Assembly: GCF_901709675.1 (NCBI RefSeq)
Contig: NC_051090.1
Location: forward strand, 929,342-993,341
DNA from: Syngnathus acus
Lineage: Eukaryota; Chordata; Actinopteri; Syngnathiformes; Syngnathidae
DNA: 64,000 bases
Direction of reading: 5' to 3'
In this document: in pieces, positions 36,601 through 60,147 of the stretch
How positions within the stretch are numbered: the stretch's first letter is position 1
Layout: every line of letters begins with the position of its first letter
Notes under the pieces: model-generated
What the model saw: only the letters and a program-made list of their open reading frames with translations
Databases searched by the model: none
Told to the model about the DNA's origin: nothing
Position numbers and translations under genes: made by a program

Positions 36601-36659
36601 TCCACACGCACCACCTCCAAGCCGCCGTCACGGTTCACAGCGTGGATGCGGAATGCTGA
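8377..36659 (+). CDS. cachd1: CACHD1, VWFA and cache domain-containing protein 1 (27 coding exons)
   Basis: CACHD1 is an alpha2delta-like single-pass membrane protein. It is known to raise surface expression and currents of voltage-gated calcium channels, and in zebrafish it acts with Wnt receptors. I joined 27 exons (listed separately); every junction is GT-AG, phases match throughout, and the total is 3921 bp, giving 1306 residues (human is about 1270 as I recall). Domain order: signal sequence around residues 35-52; a VWA-N-like region 60-230; VWFA domain about 245-440 with a variant MIDAS D251-x-G253-x-S255; two cache regions, roughly 480-600 and 770-930; a Cys-rich segment 970-1100; one membrane helix near 1126-1147; a cytosolic tail of about 160 residues with an acidic stretch, an RRRR cluster and a His-rich end. 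The ATG at 8377 has A at -3 and G at +4. The frame is intact and looks functional. Confidence 0.96.
8626..18091 (+). other. cachd1: CACHD1 intron 1 (9.5 kb)
   Basis: This is the largest intron and the usual place for enhancers. I see no coding exon in it. It holds CA/GT tracts (12562-12595, 14026-14045), a short sense-strand CCTG tract (14435-14474), an AAAG tract (17606-17629) and an unusual CpG-richer block at about 15380-15800. The remaining open frames are short and unsupported. Confidence 0.7.
18092..18154 (+). CDS. cachd1: CACHD1 exon 2
   Basis: Residues 84-104, beginning [18 protein letters not shown]. It is a 63-bp frame-neutral exon with phase 0 on both sides and a TTTCTTTGCAG acceptor. 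Confidence 0.94.
18287..18316. repeat. (CTG)3(CCG)7 trinucleotide tract
   Basis: A short CTG tract runs directly into seven CCG units in CACHD1 intron 2, so the minus strand reads CGG. Confidence 0.9.
18605..18706. repeat. (GGCCCC)12(GGCCCT)5 hexanucleotide tract
   Basis: Twelve perfect GGCCCC units (18605-18676) are followed by five GGCCCT units (18677-18706). The reverse strand reads GGGGCC, the repeat unit of human C9orf72. The tract lies in CACHD1 intron 2 and reads Pro-Ala, Gly-Pro or Gly-Ala in different frames; it is not coding sequence. Confidence 0.97.
18862..18905. repeat. (AC)22 microsatellite
   Basis: Uninterrupted AC dinucleotides in CACHD1 intron 2, about 155 bases after the hexanucleotide tract. 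Confidence 0.96.
19571..19632. repeat. Possible half of a palindromic fish repeat
   Basis: The segment ATGACATCACAGTTGCTTGG through GTAACAACCAATCACGGCTC resembles one arm of a hairpin-like dispersed repeat I recall from several teleosts. The second arm is not visible. The identification rests on memory only. Confidence 0.3.
19734..19882 (+). CDS. cachd1: CACHD1 exon 3
   Basis: Residues 105-154, including [20 protein letters not shown] and a paired cysteine (DCCSIP). This is the alpha2delta-type VWA-N region before the VWFA domain. It ends in phase 2 at ATGATGGA/GTGAGT. Confidence 0.95.
19883..23768 (+). other. cachd1: CACHD1 intron 3 (3.9 kb)
   Basis: AT-rich sequence with no supported exon. 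It holds a CTG-type tract (21451-21520), CGCT repeats (about 22064-22082) and several poly(T) runs. Confidence 0.7.
21451..21520. repeat. CTG-rich trinucleotide tract
   Basis: About nine uninterrupted TGC/CTG units from 21451 are followed by an interrupted CTG/CCG/CGG mixture. The sense transcript of CACHD1 intron 3 would carry CUG. Confidence 0.93.
23769..23875 (+). CDS. cachd1: CACHD1 exon 4
   Basis: Residues 154-190: [18 protein letters not shown], then [15 protein letters not shown]. It is strongly conserved with the family and ends in phase 1 at TCGG/GTGCGT. Confidence 0.95.
24335..24900 (-). mobile_element. Antisense LINE (non-LTR retrotransposon) 3' end, truncated
   Basis: On the minus strand the segment ends in an AATAAA hexamer (24368-24373 on +, seen as TTTATT) and a 28-base poly(A) tail (24335-24362, seen as T). 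About 360 bases upstream of that hexamer the minus strand encodes [17 protein letters not shown] followed by [11 protein letters not shown] and a TGA (24730-24732). That layout is typical of the end of a LINE reverse-transcriptase frame. A stop codon interrupts the frame a few codons earlier, so the copy is 5'-truncated and dead. The upper boundary is approximate. Confidence 0.75.
24634..24698. repeat. AT-rich (TA)n microsatellite
   Basis: Imperfect TA dinucleotide run within the LINE 3' UTR remnant. Confidence 0.85.
25565..25691 (+). CDS. cachd1: CACHD1 exon 5
   Basis: Residues 190-232: [20 protein letters not shown], then [20 protein letters not shown]. It ends in phase 2 at AGCAG/GTACAA. 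Confidence 0.96.
25692..26544 (+). other. cachd1: CACHD1 intron 5 (853 bp)
   Basis: Contains a CTCC pyrimidine tract (about 25838-25879) and an 11-base G run (about 26007-26017). A long open frame running out of exon 5 in another phase is a shadow. Confidence 0.7.
26545..26689 (+). CDS. cachd1: CACHD1 exon 6 (start of VWFA domain, MIDAS)
   Basis: Residues 232-280. The first VWFA strand and metal-site loop read [20 protein letters not shown]. The MIDAS first loop is DHGAS, that is D-x-G-x-S in place of the D-x-S-x-S of classical alpha2delta subunits. It ends in phase 0 at GACAAG/GTACGA. Confidence 0.96.
26761..26980 (+). CDS. cachd1: CACHD1 exon 7
   Basis: Residues 281-354 of the VWFA domain: [20 protein letters not shown], then [15 protein letters not shown]. 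The preceding intron is only 71 bp; its acceptor GCCGTCAAG lacks an adjacent pyrimidine tract, but no other AG lies between the upstream pyrimidine tract and this site. It ends in phase 1. Confidence 0.93.
27039..27188 (+). CDS. cachd1: CACHD1 exon 8
   Basis: Residues 354-404: [20 protein letters not shown] (VWFA strand), then [13 protein letters not shown]. It follows a 58-bp intron and ends in phase 1 at AATG/GTGAGT. Confidence 0.95.
27189..28277 (+). other. cachd1: CACHD1 intron 8 (1.1 kb)
   Basis: No exon, repeat or structured element recognised. Confidence 0.6.
28278..28547 (+). CDS. cachd1: CACHD1 exon 9
   Basis: Residues 404-494, from the end of VWFA into the first cache region: [19 protein letters not shown], then a Ser/Ala-rich insert (about 429-447), then [20 protein letters not shown]. 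The insert makes this exon longer than the human one as I recall it. It ends in phase 1. Confidence 0.95.
28715..28864 (+). CDS. cachd1: CACHD1 exon 10 (first cache region)
   Basis: Residues 494-544: [20 protein letters not shown], then [16 protein letters not shown], the typical cache signature of alpha2delta proteins. It ends in phase 1. Confidence 0.96.
29098..29221 (+). CDS. cachd1: CACHD1 exon 11
   Basis: Residues 544-585: [20 protein letters not shown], then [13 protein letters not shown]. It continues the first cache region and ends in phase 2 at CTCAA/GTGAGA. Confidence 0.95.
29303..29420 (+). CDS. cachd1: CACHD1 exon 12
   Basis: Residues 585-624: [20 protein letters not shown], then NVSYAWKL with a potential N-glycosylation site. 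It follows an 81-bp intron and ends in phase 0. Confidence 0.95.
29504..29672 (+). CDS. cachd1: CACHD1 exon 13
   Basis: Residues 625-681: [20 protein letters not shown], then [20 protein letters not shown]. It ends in phase 1 at GTCG/GTAAGA. Confidence 0.96.
29796..29938 (+). CDS. cachd1: CACHD1 exon 14
   Basis: Residues 681-728: [20 protein letters not shown], then [14 protein letters not shown]. It ends in phase 0 at CTCAAG/GTAAAT. The next intron (472 bp) holds nothing recognised. Confidence 0.96.
30411..30592 (+). CDS. cachd1: CACHD1 exon 15
   Basis: Residues 729-789, entering the second cache region: [16 protein letters not shown], then [20 protein letters not shown]. It ends in phase 2 inside the codon for W789. 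Confidence 0.96.
30825..30935 (+). CDS. cachd1: CACHD1 exon 16
   Basis: Residues 789-826 of the second cache region: [20 protein letters not shown], then [12 protein letters not shown]. It ends in phase 2. Confidence 0.96.
31129..31251 (+). CDS. cachd1: CACHD1 exon 17
   Basis: Residues 826-867: [20 protein letters not shown], then [15 protein letters not shown]. It ends in phase 2. The following 650-bp intron has a 15-16-base T run and no other feature I recognise. Confidence 0.96.
31902..32001 (+). CDS. cachd1: CACHD1 exon 18
   Basis: Residues 867-900: [20 protein letters not shown], then EQQHITHK. It ends in phase 0. Confidence 0.96.
32112..32228 (+). CDS. cachd1: CACHD1 exon 19
   Basis: Residues 901-939: [20 protein letters not shown], then [14 protein letters not shown]. 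Phase 0 on both sides. Confidence 0.96.
32390..32550 (+). CDS. cachd1: CACHD1 exon 20
   Basis: Residues 940-993: [20 protein letters not shown], then [15 protein letters not shown], the start of the Cys-rich region. It ends in phase 2. Confidence 0.96.
32673..32759 (+). CDS. cachd1: CACHD1 exon 21
   Basis: Residues 993-1022. Densely cysteine-rich: [19 protein letters not shown]. It ends in phase 2. The next intron (727 bp) is featureless to my reading. Confidence 0.96.
33487..33603 (+). CDS. cachd1: CACHD1 exon 22
   Basis: Residues 1022-1061: [20 protein letters not shown], then [12 protein letters not shown]. It ends in phase 2. Confidence 0.95.
33836..33987 (+). CDS. cachd1: CACHD1 exon 23
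   Basis: Residues 1061-1112: [20 protein letters not shown], then [20 protein letters not shown], the membrane-proximal Cys-rich segment. It ends in phase 1. Confidence 0.96.
34313..34474 (+). CDS. cachd1: CACHD1 exon 24 (transmembrane helix)
   Basis: Residues 1112-1166. The helix [19 protein letters not shown] (about 1129-1147) is followed by a basic stop-transfer stretch [11 protein letters not shown], giving a type I membrane protein with a cytosolic tail. It ends in phase 1. A 14-base G run begins 12 bases into the following intron. Confidence 0.96.
34856..34933 (+). CDS. cachd1: CACHD1 exon 25
   Basis: Residues 1166-1192 of the cytosolic tail, with an acidic run [15 protein letters not shown]. 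It ends in phase 1 at ATCA/GTAAGT. Confidence 0.95.
35104..35205 (+). CDS. cachd1: CACHD1 exon 26
   Basis: Residues 1192-1226: [20 protein letters not shown], then [13 protein letters not shown] with an RRRR basic cluster. It ends in phase 1. Confidence 0.95.
35206..36414 (+). other. cachd1: CACHD1 intron 26 (1.2 kb)
   Basis: No exon seen. The stretch at about 36246-36310 (AGTGCTGTCAAGCGATTAAA and on) resembles the end of a dispersed repeat I recall from fish genomes; confidence in that is low. Confidence 0.5.
36415..36659 (+). CDS. cachd1: CACHD1 exon 27 (last coding exon)
   Basis: Residues 1226-1306 and the TGA stop: [20 protein letters not shown], then [18 protein letters not shown], a His-rich run [15 protein letters not shown], and the end [10 protein letters not shown]. 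The end matches the conserved CACHD1 tail. Confidence 0.96.
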
Positions 36660-38140
36660 TCCGTGATTTACAAAACGTGCTGATTCAGACACTTGATTGC
36701 GCTCAGCATCGCTGCCAATAATTTGACTTTTCCACAGACCTGAACTCAATAAGTGTTGTCTTTTTTTACACACTGAAAATAAGCCAACTATTTTTATTTG
36801 TTTTCTGAAGGAATCCATCCTTCTGGACTCTTTTAAGAGCAAGCTTAAAAACCATTTTATGGAAGTTCATTGGAATAACTGGAGGCGTGTAAACCTGAGA
36901 ACAAGCTTCATTTCCCCACGGAGGGCCAACGCAAAGCAACAGTTTGCTGGCTAGAAAGCCGAGCCACCAAGTTCTTACTTGTCGTCACTACTGGATCACA
37001 GGACTACCTTCTAAGCAAAAAACATACTTCACAAATAGATAAACACTACAAAGGTCAAAGATTTTCCTCCAAAAATATATTTATTCAAGTTTGCCAAACA
37101 GATACAAGAGCCACATTGGGTCATGTGATATTTGTTTGCACGTACATATTGTTGCATTCTCTTCACTCGGTGTGTCTTGTAAACAGCGAGCCTTAATCAC
37201 GTGCTGAGTGATAGCAATTCAAAAAGGACAGACATTTGTTTCTTCCGTGACCTTAACATCCAGCTTCAGGTCCATGTACAACGTGGACTTGAAGCTGGAT
37301 GTCAAAGTTCTTGGATAAACGGCTTTCCGTAATTGAACTGGAACTAACGCAACGTTCTTTGTAAGTTGGCAGCCTTTGGAGTGTTTCCTTTCCACTACGA
37401 GCTGAACACTTCCAGACGCTGTTGAATATTGGCTGTGTCCTGACACAGACACAGTGTGTGCAGAATTATACCGGACTTGAATGCCCAAGTTGGGAAGTCC
37501 CTGTTGTTGAAGAAGGATGGGAGAGAGAGAGAGAGAGAGAGAGATGCTGCTGTTTTACACAGGAGATAGATGCCTGTCTGATATCTCCTATGTGCTTAAC
37601 CACTCAAAGTGTGCGTGGATTTTTTTTTATTTTTTTTTATGTGAGGACAATTCTCTGCATGGTCCACACAGGAAAAGTGACGGGAAGAATTTATGTTTAC
37701 TGTTTGTTTGCGTGCGTGTGTGCATTTTCAATGAATGAATTATTTTCCCTCAAGTTTATTAATCCACTTAGAGTTTTCCTCCTGATGAAGAGTAACATGA
37801 CCCCATCTGCGCTCAGTGGCGTTGATGTTTTTTTTTTTTCTTTCGAGATTCTTTATGTACGTAGTGTAAAGGGAGAATCATCTATCACTGCATATATTGT
37901 TGCCAAGTATGCCTGGAAATGATCCTCTGATGTTTGAGTTGATATGGAAACGTGTTGTCTCGCTATATTAAGGAGGCCTTGGATAACTTTTAGGTTTATT
38001 TTTCTTGAGGTCCATATTGGATGGAACTCGGTACTTGGAAGAATTCATACTTACTCACTTTTACATGAGACTTGTTGATTTATTGTCAAAGCTCCCAAAA
38101 GTTCTCGTAGGTGTGGAAATAAAACAACGGTACATTTTGA
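36660..38140 (+). other. cachd1: Probable CACHD1 3' UTR
   Basis: A-rich and T-rich sequence after the stop, with AATAAA at 38118-38123 as the first canonical signal I found. A GA tract lies near 37521-37541. The true 3' end needs transcript data. Confidence 0.45.
38118..38123 (+). terminator. cachd1: Candidate poly(A) signal AATAAA for CACHD1
   Basis: Canonical hexamer 1.46 kb after the CACHD1 stop codon. The downstream GU-rich element is weak. Confidence 0.35.
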
Positions 38141-41100
38141 TGCAGATGAATTTAGAAGCCGAAGCGTGGTATTCTACTGTGAGCAATGCAAACAAGCCTT
38201 TCAAGCTACATTTATTTTCCTTATTGTGGTGTGCATCTCTGGAAAGTGGAAAATAATTGACACGCACTTGAGTTCGAAGTAGGAAGGGCCACACTGATGG
38301 GACACACAAAATACAATCATTTTGCAAGAACAGCATAAATTGAAGGGGATTTTCTTCACAATGTAATGTAAGGACATCCTTTTATTATTTTTTTTACGTT
38401 TTACAAGAATATAGCCACAATATTAAGAGCATAAACCTATAACTGACTTTTCCCAAACCTCTCACTGTAACATAAAAATGTTGCTCTTAATATTAAGACT
38501 TTGTTCTCCTAACTGTGACCCCAGTACATGGACCCGTTTCCTTCTTACTAGCCAGCCGCACTACTCGTACTCACTGAGTGTTTGGACGTCAGTTTACAAG
38601 TCTCAATTCCAGTCCACGCAGACTTCCAGGGCAATTACTCTACCTGGTATTTTTGTGTGTGTAATTTATGTTTTGACAAGAATCATTTAGGTTTTTGTGT
38701 TTGGGCATTTTTTTATTTGATTTTTAACAGTATTCAGCAGCTGTTCTATATGCCGTGTGTACAGGCGTAACAAGTCACGTACTGAAGGATGTACATCACC
38801 CTCTCCCCCTCCCCTCCTGTACTGTATCATCTAAACTTATCAAATTGAGATTTATTGCAATGTGAATGTGATAAAGTTGCTTTTACAGATGTGTTGTCTT
38901 TCCTTTTTGGAAATACACTTCACCCTCCAGAGTAGAATGCTTTTTCTCCCACCCAGCAATGTTGTTATCGGATGCTCAGGCCTTTGTGAGCAGGAAAAAA
39001 AAAAAAAAAAAACTTTGTTTGCTGGAAATATTTCGTTTTTTGACACTGGCCTTGGAACTTTTCTGGCACATATGGCCTGTAGCAATTCTTTCTCGTTTCT
39101 GTTTCTTCATCTTCTGTTCCTTATAATGAAAGCGTAATTTAGTATTTTTTTGTTTGCTTTTATGAGAGTTGAATGAGATCATATCGATTAATTGTCAACA
39201 AATCAACTCTCAAATGAGTTGCCTCATGATTAAGAATCAAGTAAATGTTTTGAGATCATTTTGAACTCAATATTGTTCAAATGTGATTTCAGGTTCCCAA
39301 AAGCGTCATCTGTGCGTCTGTGACTCGTTAAGTGTCTTTTCAATTTCATTAGTTTGTCAAGCACTGTTGGCCAGGCTTAGCTCCTGGCCATTTCCAAGCA
39401 GCACATCTGATGAATAGATTGTACTCCTTCTAAGGCTTCCAAATCATGGAGGAAACTCAACTCGGCCACTCGTATCTATCTGTAATCCACCCAAAAGCTC
39501 ATTTTTTTTCTTTGAATGCTGGAGGCTTGGGCTTTTCCTCAGCTTTGATAGCTTCATTTGCAAGCCTGTCACCATATACGTATCAATCAGGGAGGCGGCT
39601 GTTGCGATTTAACTGGCAATGCTGATATCGTTTCTTTATTTGGCCTCTTCCGCTTTTTGCAGAAGCTCTCAAACATGTTTGCTTTTTTCATTTCATCAGA
39701 AAAGGGTTTCGTTGGGCCACTGCACAGTAACGCTATGGCTGTGGTGCTCAGGGAGCCACACAAAAGAATGTTCTCGCCTTCTCTGCCGTCACCGCTACTT
39801 TGCCAAGCAAAGGCGGTAAATTAGAGCACAGAGCTCAGTGTCCAAGAGCCCTTGGGTCATTTCACTCTGCTCTGCCAGCAAGTACAGCAGGCGTGCATAT
39901 TTCCCAGCCCTACTTTTCCAAAGTCGCCCGCCTCGAGTGATCATGCCGTGCAAGCCTTGCCTCTATCAAATATTTGTGATCATCAGTTATTCCATTGAGT
40001 AAAATTGTATCACCCCTTGTCATTAAGGTTTGTGATTGTGCTGATGAGCACTGAAATGAGGGCATCAATTGGACAGGGAACATGTGTTCAGGTCAGCTTT
40101 TTTTAATAGGCCACAAGCCCCTGCGTTGCTTTTACAAGAAAGTCACAGTAGAAAAGAGAAGCCCCTGACAAAGGCAATTTTCCATCCCGTACTAGCGTAC
40201 AAAGTGAACAGTGGACGTCACCCAGCGCCCGCCCGGATACATTAGCCATCAACTCCTCCACGCAAGAACCACTTTGCCACTCAGAGTTCACTGTGGGCTC
40301 TTTGCCTTCCCGACGCCCACCAAGCGCGCACACACACACACCAGGTGCCACTCCGCTACTCGGCTCACCCACGCTTTCACGCTCTCAGTCCCGGTGAGCA
40401 TTTTCCTCCAACCACCCACCCACCCACCTACTTCCAAACGCTACGAATCAATGGCTGACGGGCTCAAACAGCGACAGTGCTCTGCTTTCTAAAATTGTTG
40501 AAGGACTAACAAGCTTTTCTACTCCATTTGTCAAGCATTTCCAGTTTTACTTGATATGATGATATGTATGTCCAAACACTTTCCCAGATGCAGTTTAGGT
40601 AAGGATTCAGTTGAGTTCTTTTATTGTTCTGAACGTGAGTTCCGTGGGGAAATGTGAAAACAACACTGATTGCCTCATAGGAATTATTTTCAAGCACTTC
40701 CAAAAATCAGCCTGTGTGACCAAATAGTCCTCGCCTGCTTGTCAGAGAGCAAATGCTCAATGATTCATGTCCTCCAATCTGTCAAGCAAGATCTTGCTGT
40801 TTAATATCCTTCTTGGATGTAATGCAGCATAGCATATGTGGCTCTTGTTGAGAAAAAGGAGATCTTACCAAGCGGTAGATGAGAATGGAATCAACCTTCT
40901 TGCCAGGAAAAGACATTTTTATCATTTGATTCATATCGACTAAATATGTTCATATCTGTCTTTTTATATCATTATTTTGCAATATCTTCCTCGTATGCCG
41001 ATGCCTGACTTCCTGTCTGGCTTGTGTGATTTCTTCAGCCTCGTGAAAATCTTTGCGCGGAATCCGAAGAACATAGAAATGCTTTCTTTTCTTTGCAGGC

Positions 41101-42600
41101 TGCTCCATATCCATCCCGTAGTCAGTGTGAACTGGGCATGGCTCGCCAATGTAGTGAAGATTCACTGTGCTCCACGCTATGGGCTCTGCAAGCAGCTTGG
41201 ACTCGAGGCCGAGCAACATGAGACGGCCAAATGCCTGCAGGTACGCATATGCGCTTGCCTGGTGAGATCCAGCCAGCCCACCGGTCCTTTCAATAAATGC
41301 CAGTGACCCAGCAGTATATGGCACTTGGCTCACAAAGCTTGGCTTGGCTGGCTCCGAGACAGATCTGCCCTTCAAATGTTTTTAACTTGGGGTATTTGGA
41401 TGAAGGCACGACATATTATCAAGACTTCCTCGCCTTTGTATGATGGCAAGGGAAATGATCAGATAATTGTAGATAATTGTAGATCTGGAACGATCTGCCC
41501 TCGTGGCAGTTATAAAAGGCACTGGCGCTTCATACGGAGCTGCATTTCCATCCTCTGTGAGATGTGAATTCACTCGGATAGAATGTTGACATTCATTTTT
41601 ATCCTGAAACGACTTGGTTCAACAGAGTTCAATTCAGAATGCATTTTGTTCATCTCGTTGGCCATGCGAGATGATTTTCACAACTGTGATTGTCTGGACC
41701 TTGATCTGCCAAGAAACACTTCACACAGATGGCAAGAGAGAACATGGAGGTTGGAAGGTGCATGGGCTTTGATTTCAATATCGCTAAAGCGACCATTTGG
41801 ATGTGGCTTCATGTGTGACATGTTATGTTACGTAGTTAGTGTGTGAATGTATTATTATTAGTGTTTTTGTGTCTGTCAGACATTGATGAAGGCTGCAGAA
41901 GCTCATTGTGAGGGCTGAGTGGGGATGCGGTGTTCCCAGTGTTTGCCAGGAGCAGCTTTCCACCCTCCTGGGGCAGGAATGCTCCGTTGGCTGTTAGGTT
42001 GGCATTCGCTTCATGACGTGGGTAGACAGAGAGAGAGAGAGAGAGAGAGGAGGGAAGCACACAACCAACCATTCATAGTCACATTATCCATAAAAGAAAA
42101 TGGGAAGCTCAAGTGCTTTGCAGGTAGAAGAAATGGCTTCATTGGACTTCACCAGAGTGATATTTATGTACATGTATTTATGCATTCGTTTTAATTGGTC
42201 TAAATTAGGATGAAGAAGAACCCAATTTTGATTTGTAGATTATAGAGCATACACGGTAATATAATAAAGGGAAGATGTAAGAGTGAGGGGGCTCAAATGA
42301 GTGTCAGCGATGTGCTTTGTGGCACGCACCTCTTTAGATGTGAGACTGAAAAATCTCTTGTATATTTTGTGTCTGTCAAGTGTTCTTGCACAATTTGGGA
42401 ATTTGTTTCAGCCACTCCATTTCAATCGGGAATAGCGTGTGTCACTTTAATCTTAATTACGCTTCAGGAAATTGGTTTGTCTCGATTTTCTGTCACTGTT
42501 TGATTCGATTTTGACTGTTAAATTTGACAATAAGGTTTTTCAACTGATGAAAATATTGCAAGGGTTTATCATACATATGTTGCGTTTATTGTGTTGCTTG
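38141..42600. other. CACHD1-RAVER2 intergenic spacer
   Basis: No gene recognised. An exon-like block sits at 41099-41240 (separate entry), and there is a GA tract at about 42030-42049. The 141-codon minus-strand open frame over 40950-41375 has no recognisable family. Confidence 0.55.
41099..41240 (+). other. Exon-like segment of unknown identity
   Basis: A pyrimidine-rich acceptor (CTTTTCTTTGCAG ending at 41098) and a strong donor (CTGCAG/GTACGC at 41240/41241) frame 142 bases. The segment stays open in the frame reading LLHIHPVVSVNWAWLANVVK. I do not recognise the peptide. It could be a non-coding RNA exon, an upstream RAVER2 5' exon, or chance. Confidence 0.3.
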
Positions 42601-42779
42601 TTTATGCATTTGTTGCGATTTTGCCTAAGCAGTTTGCCGAATGTCAAGTTTTTCTGTCTCACTCGCAGGCGCGCACGCGCGCACGCACGCACGCAAACGC
42701 GCACTTGACTTGCCCAGCACCTGCTCCCTGCCTCACTCACGTTCTTCCTTCCTGCACACTCTGCTCGCAGACAAGCAAA
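42601..42779 (+). promoter_or_regulatory. raver2: RAVER2 5' UTR / promoter-proximal region
   Basis: GC-rich sequence just upstream of the start codon, with an alternating purine-pyrimidine stretch (GCGCGCACGCGCGCACGCAC and on) at 42669-42694. No clear TATA box. The frame is open upstream to an ATG at 42591, but the extra residues are repeat-derived and the 42780 ATG fits the family. Confidence 0.4.

Positions 42780-60147
<17,368 letters not shown>

Noticed and set aside
40950-41375. 141-codon minus-strand open frame between CACHD1 and RAVER2
   Set aside because: No family recognised; the + strand of the same block has better exon signals. Kept only as part of the exon-like finding.
42591-42779. 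Upstream in-frame ATG that would add 63 residues to RAVER2
   Set aside because: The extra residues come from repeat-rich 5' sequence, and the ATG at 42780 has the better context and fits the Raver N-terminus.
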